Shown here: one piece after another, positions 54,291 through 62,338 of the stretch
Layout: each line of letters starts with the position of its first letter
Numbering within the stretch: the first letter of the stretch is position 1
NCBI GenBank assembly: GCA_947259365.1
Contig: CAMYMC010000030.1
Location: 1 to 64,000 of the forward strand
Length of the DNA stretch: 64,000 nt
Direction: 5' to 3'
Origin: an uncultured Acidimicrobiaceae bacterium
GTDB taxonomy: Bacteria; Actinomycetota; Acidimicrobiia; Spongiisociales; UBA5794
Program-made: the position numbers and the translations under genes
The notes under the pieces: generated by a model
Databases searched by the model: none
What the model saw: only the letters and a program-made list of their open reading frames with translations
What the model was told of the DNA's origin: nothing

Positions 54291-55423
54291 CCGCCGGAGG
54301 CGGATGCGGTCTGCCGCCGGCTCAGGAAGGCCACGAGACCCATACCCGCCAGCACCTGGGCATGCATCATCGTCCGCAGCGCCTCACCAGGGAAACGCCA
54401 CACGTTGGGCCCGAACACGACGATGGAGAGGGCGACGAGTACCGCGGCGTGGCTGACCGGGTACCACGGGGCGCGAACGGCGACGAGCACCGCCACACCC
54501 ACCGTGACCGCGCCGAGGGCGGCGACGAAGACGAGCACCCCGTCGGCGCCGAGCTCGGAGAACGCGCGAACGACGCCCGCCAACGGATAGTCGACCGCCT
54601 CCCGGCGTGAGACCGATCCGTCGAGCACCGGCAAGGACCCGACCCGCTGCCATACCCAGATGTGCCACGCGACCGGTATCACGACGACAGCGGACCACCG
54701 CGCCAGCCCGGCTCCTGCGTCGCGCCGTAGATCGTGCAGGATGATGGGCACCAGGGCGAGCACCATCACCTCCCGCGAGACCAGGACGAGCGCGAACACG
54801 ACTCCGGCCCAGCGGCGCCTCCCGTCGAGCTCGAGGAGAAACGCGACGAGGACGAGCCCGAGGACGAACCATTCGGAGAACGCACCACGGAGGCCCATCC
54901 AGATCGCGGGGACGACGAGCAGCCATCGCATCGCCCCGGGGCCGACCCCTCGCCGCCGCAGTAATTCGACGGCCGCTGCGACACCGAGGCCCAGCCCGAG
55001 CGTGCTCACCGCGAGCAACGAAACGTCCACCCATTCCGGTTGGCCCAACGCCAGGGCCCAGGCGACAAGGGGGAAGAGGATCCTCCCGTACCGGTACGCG
55101 TCTCCGTACAGCTCGGGCGCATCGATGGCTCCGCCGTCGCCGAACGGGTCGCCGGCGACCCTGAGGAAGAGATCGGCGTCCGAGGGAAACAGCGAGTCGA
55201 GACCCGAGGCCGTCGACTGCAGCGCGAAGATCGCCCCGGCGAGCGCAGCCGCCGAGATCCCGGCGCCGACGGCTGTGCGTCGGATCAACGGGGAGCGACC
55301 AGGGCTCACGGGGGCGAAGCCGGTGCCGCCGGGCCCGGATCTCGCCCCGGCGGCCGCGCCGGAGATCGCTCGCATCCAGCCACGGCGCCACCGTAGCCAC
55401 GGCGCCGACCGGCGGTGCGGCAC
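54287..55423 (-). CDS. Polytopic membrane protein, unknown function
   Basis: 378 residues from GTG 55423; ATG 55375 is an alternative start that removes a basic leader. About eight to nine hydrophobic helices are visible. A loop after the first helix contains DADLFLRVAGDPFGDGG and YGDAYRYGRILFP, a pattern seen in integral-membrane glycosyltransferase-like or DUF2029-type proteins, where acidic residues in the first loop act in catalysis. No firm family call. It may be distantly similar to the partial protein at the window start. Confidence 0.7.
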   Translation of the reverse strand: MPHRRSAPWLRWRRGWMRAISGAAAGARSGPGGTGFAPVSPGRSPLIRRTAVGAGISAAALAGAIFALQSTASGLDSLFPSDADLFLRVAGDPFGDGGAIDAPELYGDAYRYGRILFPLVAWALALGQPEWVDVSLLAVSTLGLGLGVAAAVELLRRRGVGPGAMRWLLVVPAIWMGLRGAFSEWFVLGLVLVAFLLELDGRRRWAGVVFALVLVSREVMVLALVPIILHDLRRDAGAGLARWSAVVVIPVAWHIWVWQRVGSLPVLDGSVSRREAVDYPLAGVVRAFSELGADGVLVFVAALGAVTVGVAVLVAVRAPWYPVSHAAVLVALSIVVFGPNVWRFPGEALRTMMHAQVLAGMGLVAFLSRRQTASASGG

Positions 55424-55528
55424 CGCGCCGCACAGCCCGTTCCGGGCGATGGCCCATTTGACCCCGAGGGTGGCGACGAGGGCATCATGTCCCCGGACGG
55501 CTCGACTCTTACGCCGAAGGAGACACCC

Positions 55529-55975
55529 ATGGACGACACCGGTGACGTGAGCAAGATCCTCGTCACCCTCGACACGTCACGGCTCGCCGACCGCGGGGTC
55601 GACCACGCCGCAGCCCTCGCCTCTCGCCTCAGCGCCGAGCTCGTGCTCTACACCGCGATCGATGCGCCCGTGACCCGTGGCCTCGCCGAGTTCGCCGAGG
55701 TGGAGCGGGTGACACCCGACCGGGCCGTGGCGACCTACCTCGGCCGGCTCGCCGCCGATCTGACGTCGAGTGGCCTCACCGCCCGCACCCACGAGGAACC
55801 ATCCGAGGACGCGGCGCGGTCCATCATCGAGTTCGCCACCGCGAGCGGGGTCGACCTCATCGTGATGACGACCCACGGCCGGTCCGGGCTCGAGAGGCAG
55901 CTCCTCGGCTCGGTGACCGAGGAAGTCCTGCGCCGGTCTCCGGTCCCCGTCTACGTCGTGCCGGCGAACGGCTGA
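55529..55975 (+). CDS. Universal stress protein
   Basis: 148 residues, one UspA domain. KILVTLDTS lies at the start, and the ATP-binding G-2x-G-9x-G(S/T) motif appears as THGRSGLERQLLGSVTEEVL. ATG 55529 has AAGGAG at ideal spacing. A GACCCC-containing stretch near 55459-55476 slightly resembles the DosR-like motif found downstream, too weak to annotate. The protein is likely part of a hypoxia or dormancy response with the nearby two-component system. Confidence 0.92.
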   Translation: MDDTGDVSKILVTLDTSRLADRGVDHAAALASRLSAELVLYTAIDAPVTRGLAEFAEVERVTPDRAVATYLGRLAADLTSSGLTARTHEEPSEDAARSIIEFATASGVDLIVMTTHGRSGLERQLLGSVTEEVLRRSPVPVYVVPANG

Positions 55976-56012
55976 GACACCGACGCAGGCGTCACCCGAA
56001 GCACCCGGCGAT

Positions 56013-56471
56013 TCAGAGCCGGCCGGGGCGCGTCTTCGTGCCGAGGAACCGGCCGGAGCAGCGCCCTTCGACCGAGTCGAGCGGGACCCGAACGACATGG
56101 CCCGGTGCCGGCAGCGGCCGGTTGGGGACGCCGAAGAGCTGCTCGAACGACTGGTCGTATTTGCGGAGGAGCTGGGCCACGAACGCACCGGCGACGACGT
56201 CGTCTTCCACCAGCTCCGCATCGCCGAACCCGATGACACTCGACCAGTCGCCCGTCTCCTCGTCGTAGCGGGTGACCTCGATACAGGTGCGGGGGTTCGC
56301 CCGCAGGGCGCGGACGCGCCTTCCCTCGAGGGTTCGGAAGGCCACGGAGCCGTTCGTGTAGATGTACGACAGTGGCGACACGTACGGCACTTCGTCGTCG
56401 ACGACCGCGATGTGAGCGACACGGCCTTCATCGAGAAGCTGTTCGATCTCTTGGAGGTTCAGAGCGTCCAC
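56013..56471 (-). CDS. Pyridoxamine-5'-phosphate-oxidase-like flavin/F420-binding protein
   Basis: 152 residues from GTG 56471, with GAGGA 7 nt upstream. An ATG at 56522 would add a basic, non-domain leader. The split-barrel pattern is VAHIAVVDDEVPYVSPLSYIY and VRALRANPRTCIEVTRYDE, then VIGFGDAELV. Small members of this family bind FMN, F420 or heme, and several are part of DosR-type regulons. It is divergent from the second universal stress protein, with a DosR-like motif between them. Confidence 0.82.
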   Translation of the reverse strand: MDALNLQEIEQLLDEGRVAHIAVVDDEVPYVSPLSYIYTNGSVAFRTLEGRRVRALRANPRTCIEVTRYDEETGDWSSVIGFGDAELVEDDVVAGAFVAQLLRKYDQSFEQLFGVPNRPLPAPGHVVRVPLDSVEGRCSGRFLGTKTRPGRL

Positions 56472-56513
56472 GGCGATCCTCGGTGGTGACCGGCGGCCGC
56501 GACGGACGGCAAC

Positions 56514-56531
56514 ACCGGCCATAGGACCCTA
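56514..56531. promoter_or_regulatory. DosR-like motif, site 1
   Basis: The 18-mer ending ACCCTA matches the best site (58476-58493) at 11 of 18 positions. It lies between the divergent PPOX-like and universal-stress genes. Low confidence taken alone. Confidence 0.35.
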
Positions 56532-56608
56532 GTGCGAACGGTCCGGCTGAGTCACCGTGAAGGGGCAGCGGGGAAGGCGACGCCCGCTGCCAGAAGAAGG
56601 AGGATACG

Positions 56609-57022
56609 GTGCTCATCGTGACCGGTTACGACGGCTCCCCTCACGCCGATGAGGCCATCCGGCGCGCCGACATGTTCGCCACCCGTCTCGGCGCGGAGCA
56701 CCACGTCGTGATGGTCGCCCACGTCTCGCCGATCGAGTTCACCGCAATGGCGAACCCGTACCAGGTCGACCTCTACGGCCTCGAGGAGGAACGCCTCGTC
56801 GGGGCGTTCGATGCGATCCGCAACGGCCTCGACACCCAGCCGGAGACGGTCGTCGTGAGGGGCAACCCCGTTCTCGAGCTCACGGCCCATGCCGAGGAGC
56901 ACGACGCGGACCTCATCGTCGTCGGATCGCGGGGACGGGGTGCAGTGGCGACGGTGCTGCTCGGCTCCACGAGCCACGGCGTCCTGTGGAGAGCACGCAC
57001 CGACGTGCTCGTCGTCCACTGA
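56609..57022 (+). CDS. Universal stress protein (second copy)
   Basis: 137 residues from GTG 56609, with AAGGAGG upstream. VTGYDGSPHADEAIRRA is the domain start, and VGSRGRGAVATVLLGSTSHGVL is the ATP-binding Gly motif. It is divergent from the copy of 55.5 kb in sequence. It sits downstream of a DosR-like motif and before a hairpin terminator. Confidence 0.92.
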   Translation: MLIVTGYDGSPHADEAIRRADMFATRLGAEHHVVMVAHVSPIEFTAMANPYQVDLYGLEEERLVGAFDAIRNGLDTQPETVVVRGNPVLELTAHAEEHDADLIVVGSRGRGAVATVLLGSTSHGVLWRARTDVLVVH

Positions 57023-57030
57023 TCGGACCG

Positions 57031-57051
57031 GGACGGGTCTTTCGGCCGTCC
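57031..57051 (+). terminator. Hairpin after universal stress protein gene
   Basis: A 6-bp stem GGACGG/CCGTCC closes a 9-nt loop containing TCTTTCG. It starts 8 nt after the stop codon. Confidence 0.45.
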
Positions 57052-57054
57052 TCA

Positions 57055-57072
57055 TCGGGGCCTGCGACCCTA
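57055..57072. promoter_or_regulatory. DosR-like motif, site 2
   Basis: An 18-mer with the right half CGACCCTA identical to the site in the DosR/DosS divergent promoter. It lies in a gap with no annotated gene start close on either side. Confidence 0.35.
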
Positions 57073-57403
57073 GCCGCGCGGCGGGTCGAGCAGCACTCTG
57101 AGCGTGGCAGGGCATCCGATCCGCAGGAGGTCTCACACCCCACAGCTCTGGTTGCGCCCGTCACGGTCGTCCCCCGGTGACGGACCACACCCTGCCTGGC
57201 TTTGGCCGGGTCCGGGTGTGGTTGAGGTGCGACCTACCACCTCGTCATCATCGACCGAGGGCCGGTGCGCTTCACTGCATGCACCGTTCCCGCGGTGATG
57301 GGCACTTGAGCCTGATGCGTCGCTTCCCGTCCTCCGGTGAGTCGCAGCAGGATGCCGCTCGCGAACCCACGACGCGAGCACGAGGAACAGCCCGGCGGGT
57401 GAG

Positions 57404-58444
57404 CTACGGCTTGCTCGCCGGGCTGCGCGTCTTGGCCTGGTTGTCGGGCAGCGGCACCCACCACGTCACCGCGCTCCCTCCGGAGTCGACCTCACCGAAG
57501 GAGAACCCGCCCCCGAGCGCCGCGGCACGGTTTGCCATGTTGTCGAGGCCGAACCCCACTCCCGCCGACTCACCCGGGCCGACGCCGTCATCGCTGACCC
57601 TGACGATGCATTCCCTGTCGGTGACGTGCACATCCACGAGCGCATGATGGGCGCGGGCGTGACGGACGACGTTGGCCACCGCCTCACGGATCGTCGCCAC
57701 GAGGTGCTCGCGGATCCGGGCCGTCAACGACTCGAGCGGTCCGCCGAACTGGACGTCGGCCTGGACCCCCGACCCGGCGACGAGGCGGGCGACGACTCGC
57801 TCGACGGTCGTCGTGATGCCTTCACCGGTCCTCACCCGCAGGTCGAAGATCACCCGGCGCAGCCGGGCGATCGCGGAGTCGAGCTGGTCGACGGTCGAGT
57901 TGACCCGTTGCACGGCATCTGGGTCGGTGAGCGTCGCCTGGATGGCCTTGAGCCCGAGACCGGCAGCGAAGATGTCCTGGATGACCGTGTCGTGGAGGTC
58001 CCGGGCGATCCGGTCCCGGTCCTCCATGATGGCGAGCTGGGAGCGTGACGACTCGAGCTGTTCGCGCGTGTCCACCAGCGTCGTGAGGTCGCGCATCGAG
58101 GCGACGACGTGGGGAGCACCGTCGATCTCGACGGTGCTGAGGGCGATGTCGACCGGAAACAGTGTGCCGTCACCGCGACGGGCGACGAGGTCGTGACCGG
58201 CTCCCATCCGACGCGTCGAGCCCTGAGCGGCGAAGACCTCGCGGTAGCCGCGGTGGGCGGCCCTCGCCGGTTCCGGCACGAACTCGTCGACGCTGCCGCC
58301 GACGAGGTCTTGGGCGCCGAGGAGGTCGTGGGCTGCGGAATTGGCTGCCACGATGACGCCCTCGGTATCGACGACGACGATGGCGTCGGCGGCGCCGCTG
58401 AAGACGGCCTCGAGAAGACCGGGATCGTCCCGTGTGGCGCTCAC
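57404..58444 (-). CDS. PAS-domain sensor histidine kinase (NarL/DosS-type, HisKA_3)
   Basis: 346 residues from GTG 58444. A PAS domain (~residues 10-125; AIVVVDTEGVIVAANSAAHDLLG) is followed by a short coiled coil, the HisKA_3 dimerisation helix with His151 in RIARDLHDTVIQDIF, and the ATPase domain (EAVANVVRHARAHHALV, VSDDGVGPG, GFGLDNMANRAAALGG). No GAF heme domain is present, unlike mycobacterial DosS/DosT. It is divergent from its likely response regulator and should phosphorylate it. Confidence 0.92.
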   Translation of the reverse strand: MSATRDDPGLLEAVFSGAADAIVVVDTEGVIVAANSAAHDLLGAQDLVGGSVDEFVPEPARAAHRGYREVFAAQGSTRRMGAGHDLVARRGDGTLFPVDIALSTVEIDGAPHVVASMRDLTTLVDTREQLESSRSQLAIMEDRDRIARDLHDTVIQDIFAAGLGLKAIQATLTDPDAVQRVNSTVDQLDSAIARLRRVIFDLRVRTGEGITTTVERVVARLVAGSGVQADVQFGGPLESLTARIREHLVATIREAVANVVRHARAHHALVDVHVTDRECIVRVSDDGVGPGESAGVGFGLDNMANRAAALGGGFSFGEVDSGGSAVTWWVPLPDNQAKTRSPASKP

Positions 58445-58459
58445 GATCGAGAGGGTAGC

Positions 58460-58475
58460 GGCGCCAGCTGGCGCC
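58460..58475. repeat. Perfect 16-bp palindrome next to the DosR-like site
   Basis: GGCGCCAGCTGGCGCC is its own reverse complement. It lies in the kinase/regulator divergent promoter and touches the DosR-like motif that starts at 58476. It may be a second regulator's site or a cruciform. Confidence 0.6.
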
Positions 58476-58493
58476 TAGGGACCAACGACCCTA
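58476..58493. promoter_or_regulatory. DosR-like motif, site 3 (best), in the DosS/DosR divergent promoter
   Basis: TAGGG-ACCAACGA-CCCTA is an imperfect palindrome with perfect TAGGG/CCCTA arms, like the GGGAC...GTCCC core of DosR boxes. It is 32 nt from the kinase start and 36 nt from the regulator start, well placed for autoregulation. Confidence 0.55.
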
Positions 58494-58528
58494 CACACTG
58501 CGCTGCCGTTGTCCGTACAGTGCTCGCC

Positions 58529-59218
58529 ATGGCGGACCGCCCGACTCGAGTCCTCGTCGTCGATGATCACGCCGTCGTCCGGGAGGGGCTGCGGGCGCTT
58601 CTCGATGCCCAGGACGACATCACCGTCGTCGGTGAGGCGGGCACCGCCGAGGATGCGGTGAGGAGGGTCGGGTTCGACGAGCCGGACCTCGTCGTCATGG
58701 ACGTGCAGCTGCCCGACGGCACCGGTGTCGACGCCTGCCGGGAGATCCGGTCCCGGTGGCCGCACGTCAAGGTGCTCATCCTGACCTCGTTCGCAGACGA
58801 CGGCGCGCTCCATGCTGCGATCCTCGCCGGAGCCGCCGGCTACGTCCTCAAGAGGATCCAGTCCGACGAGCTCATCGCCGCCATCAGGGGAGCAGCCGCC
58901 GGCGAGGCGCTCCTCGATCCCGCCCTGGTCGACGCCGTGTTCCGCCGCATCCGGGGAGAGGTGCCGGGCGATCCGCTCCTGGAGCGGCTCAGCGCCCAGG
59001 AGCTTCGCGTCCTCGAGCTCATCGAGCAGGGCATGACGAATCGTCAGATCGCTGCGGAGCTTCACCTCGCCGAGAAGACGGTCAAGAACTACGTGTCGAA
59101 CATGCTCGCGAAGATGGGCATGTCGCGTCGCTCCGAAGCCGCCGCATACGCGGCCCGGCGGGCGGCCAACACCGCCACCCAGTTCCCGCCCGGCTCGTGG
59201 GACGAGGCGCACGGCTGA
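58529..59218 (+). CDS. NarL/LuxR-type response regulator (DosR/DevR-like)
   Basis: 229 residues. The receiver domain has Asp12/Asp13, the phospho-acceptor Asp58 in VVMDVQLPDG and the Lys in GYVLKRIQ. The C-terminal LuxR HTH is LSAQELRVLELIEQG, then NRQIAAELHLAEKTVKNYVSNMLAKMGMSRRSEA; the KTVKNYVSNML helix is typical of DosR/DevR. It is divergent from the PAS kinase. Its surroundings (universal stress, CBS and PPOX proteins) match the usual dormancy/hypoxia regulon, which supports the DosR-like role. Confidence 0.92.
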   Translation: MADRPTRVLVVDDHAVVREGLRALLDAQDDITVVGEAGTAEDAVRRVGFDEPDLVVMDVQLPDGTGVDACREIRSRWPHVKVLILTSFADDGALHAAILAGAAGYVLKRIQSDELIAAIRGAAAGEALLDPALVDAVFRRIRGEVPGDPLLERLSAQELRVLELIEQGMTNRQIAAELHLAEKTVKNYVSNMLAKMGMSRRSEAAAYAARRAANTATQFPPGSWDEAHG

Positions 59219-59254
59219 CCGGCTCTGCCGAGACGGGGCTTTCGTCCATTCCGC

Positions 59255-59272
59255 CTGGACCCCTCGGCCCTA
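59255..59272. promoter_or_regulatory. DosR-like motif, site 4
   Basis: An 18-mer ending GGCCCTA (11 of 18 matches to site 3), 51 nt before the GTG of the hypothetical gene at 59324, ahead of the CBS gene. Confidence 0.35.
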
Positions 59273-59323
59273 TCGCCGAGCACCCAACGGCGTCACGCTT
59301 GAGACGTCGGCGAAGAGGCGCCA

Positions 59324-59815
59324 GTGGCTCAGGTTGAGAAGAGCGTCGTCGTGTCGGCATCGTACGACCTCGTGTCGGCGGTGATGATGGAGTTCGGCCG
59401 CGATCTCGTGACACCCGAAGCCGGTCGCTTCGTCATCCGGTTCGGATCGCGGATCGTGCACCGGGACGTCGTGACGACGGCGGAGGCGCCGTTCCGGGAT
59501 ACGAGACCGGTCCGCTTCACCACCATCCCGTTCCAGATCGCCGACCGCACCCATCCCCGGGCCTTTCCCCGACTCGATGCCGAGCTCGAGGCGCTTGCGA
59601 GGCCGGACGGGGCAACGGACGTCACAGTCGTCGGCTGGTACGACCCGCCATCGCGCTCGCTCGGCGACGCCATCGACGCCATCGGGTTCCACCGGCTCGC
59701 CCGTCCCGCCATCGAACGGCACTTCGATGCCGTGCTCGCCAGAGTCCAGCTGGCGGTGCGCGCTCGGCTCGAGGAGATCAGAACGCGCCCGGCCGTGATC
59801 GGAGGTCAGGGATGA
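59324..59815 (+). CDS. Conserved hypothetical protein upstream of CBS protein
   Basis: 163 residues from GTG 59324. It begins VEKSVVVSASYDLVSAVMMEFGRD and ends in a helix (ERHFDAVLARVQLAVRARLEE). The beta-rich middle and final long helix look like a SRPBCC/START-type fold, but I cannot confirm it. The gene overlaps the CBS gene start by 4 nt (ATGA) and follows a DosR-like motif, so both are probably co-induced. Confidence 0.75.
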   Translation: MAQVEKSVVVSASYDLVSAVMMEFGRDLVTPEAGRFVIRFGSRIVHRDVVTTAEAPFRDTRPVRFTTIPFQIADRTHPRAFPRLDAELEALARPDGATDVTVVGWYDPPSRSLGDAIDAIGFHRLARPAIERHFDAVLARVQLAVRARLEEIRTRPAVIGGQG

Positions 59816-60201
59816 AGCTGCAACAGCTCATCGGTGACGTCATCGAATGCGCACCGGCAGCATCGCTCCAGGAGGCCGCCCGGCTCATGAGGGGAGCCGG
59901 CATCGGGGCACTCATCGTCATGGACGGCGATGCGCTCGCCGGGATCATCACCGAGCGCGACATGCTGAGCGCTGCGGCCGAGGGGAGGAGCCTCGAGGAC
60001 GAGACCGTCAAGGACTGGATGACCGCCAACGTCGGATCGGTGAGCGCAGCCACGAGCGTGGAGGAGGCCGCCGCCTGGCTTCTCGGCGCCGGCTACCGGC
60101 ACCTCCCGGTCACGTCGGGGTCCGGCCAGATCATCGGCATCGTCAGCATCAAGGACATCCTCTGGGCCCTCGTCGACGTCACGGAGACTTCGACGGCCTG
60201 A
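59812..60201 (+). CDS. Paired CBS-domain protein
   Basis: 129 residues made of two CBS motifs. The first contains LQEAARLMRGAGIGALIVMDGDALAGIITERDML and the second SVEEAAAWLLGAGYRHLPV, with IIGIVSIKDIL. Such stand-alone pairs bind adenosine nucleotides (AMP/ATP/NAD) and sense energy state. Homologs are frequent in DosR regulons. It ends one base before the convergent cyclic-nucleotide-binding gene. Confidence 0.92.
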   Translation: MKLQQLIGDVIECAPAASLQEAARLMRGAGIGALIVMDGDALAGIITERDMLSAAAEGRSLEDETVKDWMTANVGSVSAATSVEEAAAWLLGAGYRHLPVTSGSGQIIGIVSIKDILWALVDVTETSTA

Positions 60202-60657
60202 TCAAGGCGCGTCGACCCGAGCCCGACCCGCCGCCGCCGATCGGGCCCGATCGAGTCGGTCGAAGAGGGCGGCGTTCACCTCGTCGAGGACGATGAGACG
60301 CATCCGCTCGTCGATGTCGCACCGGGTCCGCACCGCATCCGCCGGGAACACGGCGGCAACGACATCCGTGGCGGCGCGGGCCGACCACCGCCATCTCCGG
60401 TCCTCGCGCAGCCAGCTCAGCCCGACGAGGTCGCCGCGCCCCAGCACATCGACGACGACCGGGACGACCCGTCCCTGGGTCATCTCGACGATGCCGCTGC
60501 CCAGGATGTAGAACCTGTCCGCGGACCCGCCCTCGTCGAAGAGGGTTGCTCCCGCGTCGAAGAAGGCTTCGCAAGCGATCGATGCGAGGAACCGGCGCTC
60601 CGGTGCCGGCATCCGCGCCAGGAGGCTCGATGCCGTGTAATCCGGGTAGAGATCCAC
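60202..60657 (-). CDS. Stand-alone cyclic-nucleotide-binding domain protein
   Basis: 151 residues from GTG 60657, with AGGAG 7 nt upstream. The cNMP-binding beta-barrel is visible (FFDAGATLFDEGGSADRFYILGSGIVEMTQ, then LGRGDLVGLSWL). After it only one helix follows, with no HTH, so it is not a Crp-type activator. It lies 76 nt downstream of the K+ channel gene on the same strand. It may act as a separate cNMP-sensing partner of that channel or of another protein. Confidence 0.82.
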   Translation of the reverse strand: MDLYPDYTASSLLARMPAPERRFLASIACEAFFDAGATLFDEGGSADRFYILGSGIVEMTQGRVVPVVVDVLGRGDLVGLSWLREDRRWRWSARAATDVVAAVFPADAVRTRCDIDERMRLIVLDEVNAALFDRLDRARSAAAGRARVDAP

Positions 60658-60733
60658 GTTGACTCCTGGCTCCACCGTACCCGCGAGGACGCCGCGAGCA
60701 AGAGGAGAAGGGCCCTGGCGGGGCTGATCCGCC

Positions 60734-61738
60734 TCAATCGCCGAGGGCAATGCTCCGCAGTTTGTCGAGCTGCTCGTCGGTTCCGAGAGAGACGAGCACG
60801 TCACCGGGGCGGATGCGCGTGGCGGGCGTCGGCGGAGCCGAGATGGCGCCGTCGGCGTGATGGATCGCGAGCACGAGCACGCCGCACTCGGACCTGATTC
60901 CGCTGTTCCGCAGCTCCGAGCCTGCGAACTTGGCGCCGGCGCGCACCGGGAGCTCCTCGATCTGGAACTCGAAGATGCTGTCGCCGGTTGCGACCTCGAC
61001 GAACTCGGTCAGCTCCCGATGGCTGATGAGCCGGGCAAGCCGGTCGGCCCCGGCCGCTTCCGGAGCCACCACCCGATCGGCGCCAGCAAGCCTCAGCTTG
61101 CGCTCCGACTCGGCGTCGCCTCCCCTGGCGACGATGTAGATGTCCCGACGCCGGGACCGGGCGGAGAGGACGATGGCGAGGTTGTCCGCCTCGGCACCGA
61201 CGCAGGCGACGACGGCCTCCGCCCTGTCGATGCCCGCGGCCTCCATGAACTCGTCCCTGCCGGCGTCGCCCAGGATCACCGCCACCTCCCGCTCCCTTGC
61301 TTCCTCGACACGAGCGTCGTCGATCTCGACGACGACGGAGGGGAGACCCTCACGATCCAGGACCTCCTGAACCCGACGCCCCACCCGGCCGTAGCCGCAC
61401 ACGATCACGTGGTCGGAGAGCTTGTCGATCACCGCTGCCTCACGTTGCCTTCTCCTCCGATCGCCCGACATCGCATCGAGCACGAGGTCGGCGAGACCGC
61501 GCGCCGTGTACAGCGCACCACCGACGCCGACGACGATCAAGATAATGGTGATGAAGCGCCCACTCGCACTCAACCCGCCGCTCGGCTCGCCGAACCCGAC
61601 GGTGGAGAGCGTGATGACGACCTGGTACAGGGCGTCGAGCGCATTGAGATCCTCGACGATCATGTAGGCCGCGGTCGCCGACGCGGCCACGGCGACGAGT
61701 ATCGCCAGTCCGGTGATGACGCGTCTTCGATTCGCCAT
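60734..61738 (-). CDS. Two-helix K+ channel with RCK (TrkA-N/TrkA-C) domains
   Basis: 334 residues. Two transmembrane helices flank a pore with the selectivity filter TVGFG (residues 46-50). A cytoplasmic TrkA-N domain follows (VIVCGYGRVGRRVQEVLDREG), then a TrkA-C domain (residues ~250-330; GVLVLAIHHADG, IRPGDVLVSLGTDEQL). This is the MthK-like arrangement, gated by ligands such as Ca2+ or nucleotides. GFG rather than GYG is tolerated in K+ channels. Confidence 0.92.
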   Translation of the reverse strand: MANRRRVITGLAILVAVAASATAAYMIVEDLNALDALYQVVITLSTVGFGEPSGGLSASGRFITIILIVVGVGGALYTARGLADLVLDAMSGDRRRRQREAAVIDKLSDHVIVCGYGRVGRRVQEVLDREGLPSVVVEIDDARVEEAREREVAVILGDAGRDEFMEAAGIDRAEAVVACVGAEADNLAIVLSARSRRRDIYIVARGGDAESERKLRLAGADRVVAPEAAGADRLARLISHRELTEFVEVATGDSIFEFQIEELPVRAGAKFAGSELRNSGIRSECGVLVLAIHHADGAISAPPTPATRIRPGDVLVSLGTDEQLDKLRSIALGD

Positions 61739-61825
61739 GTGGTCCCGTCGCTCTCGTATCGCCGGAAAGGTACCAATCGCGCACCGTCGCTCGCGTGACC
61801 GCGACCCGGGACCGATCAGGCGCCC

Positions 61826-62338
61826 TCATCCGCCGCGCTCGGAGAGCCTCCCCTCGAGGTCGGCCACGACGGCTGCGAGCTCTTCGACCTCGGCGACGAG
61901 GCGGTCCCGCTCCTGGCGGGACTGCTCGAGCGCGGTGGCGAGCGTTTCGACCGGCGCGGGCGTGTCCGCTTCCGCACCGCTGCCCGCACCCGCTGTCCCG
62001 AGATCGTCACCGATCTGCCGTGCGGGGTCGACGGGATCGGTGACGGAGACCCCGGCGGAGCGGGATTCGTCGAGCCTCGTACGCAATCCCGCCAGCTCGG
62101 CGGCGAGCTCTTCGACCCGCGCCTGCCCCGACGCCAGGTCGGCGCGACAGGACGAGAGCTCGGCGCTGAGCCGCTCCCGCTCGGCTCTGCCGGCGACGAG
62201 CGCCGCCTCATGGTCCCGGGTGATACGGCGCAGACCGATCCAGCGGCGCAGCAGCCACCCGACGGTGCCGCCGAGGACGGCCGCACCGATCATCCAGAAG
62301 ATGATCTCGGCGATGGCGTAGCCGGACCCGCGCAGCAC
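61826..62338 (-). CDS. Membrane-anchored coiled-coil protein
   Basis: 170 residues from GTG 62338, overlapping the previous stop by one base. An N-terminal transmembrane helix (IIFWMIGAAVLGGTVGWLL) is followed by two heptad-like Leu/Glu/Arg stretches (residues ~40-90 and ~130-165), separated by a Pro/Gly/Asp-rich linker. I recognise no family. The cytoplasmic or extracytoplasmic side cannot be decided. It is co-transcribed with the BON-domain gene. Confidence 0.72.
   Translation of the reverse strand: MLRGSGYAIAEIIFWMIGAAVLGGTVGWLLRRWIGLRRITRDHEAALVAGRAERERLSAELSSCRADLASGQARVEELAAELAGLRTRLDESRSAGVSVTDPVDPARQIGDDLGTAGAGSGAEADTPAPVETLATALEQSRQERDRLVAEVEELAAVVADLEGRLSERGG

Larger units (their letters stand above)
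57023..57403. other. 380-bp gap without a recognisable gene
   Basis: The region holds a hairpin (GGACGG 57031-57036 with CCGTCC 57046-57051), which probably terminates the universal-stress gene. A DosR-like 18-mer lies at 57055-57072 (14 of 18 positions match the best site). Beyond that I see only short, non-conserved open frames. A small unannotated RNA or peptide controlled by the motif is possible, but nothing supports one directly. Confidence 0.5.
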
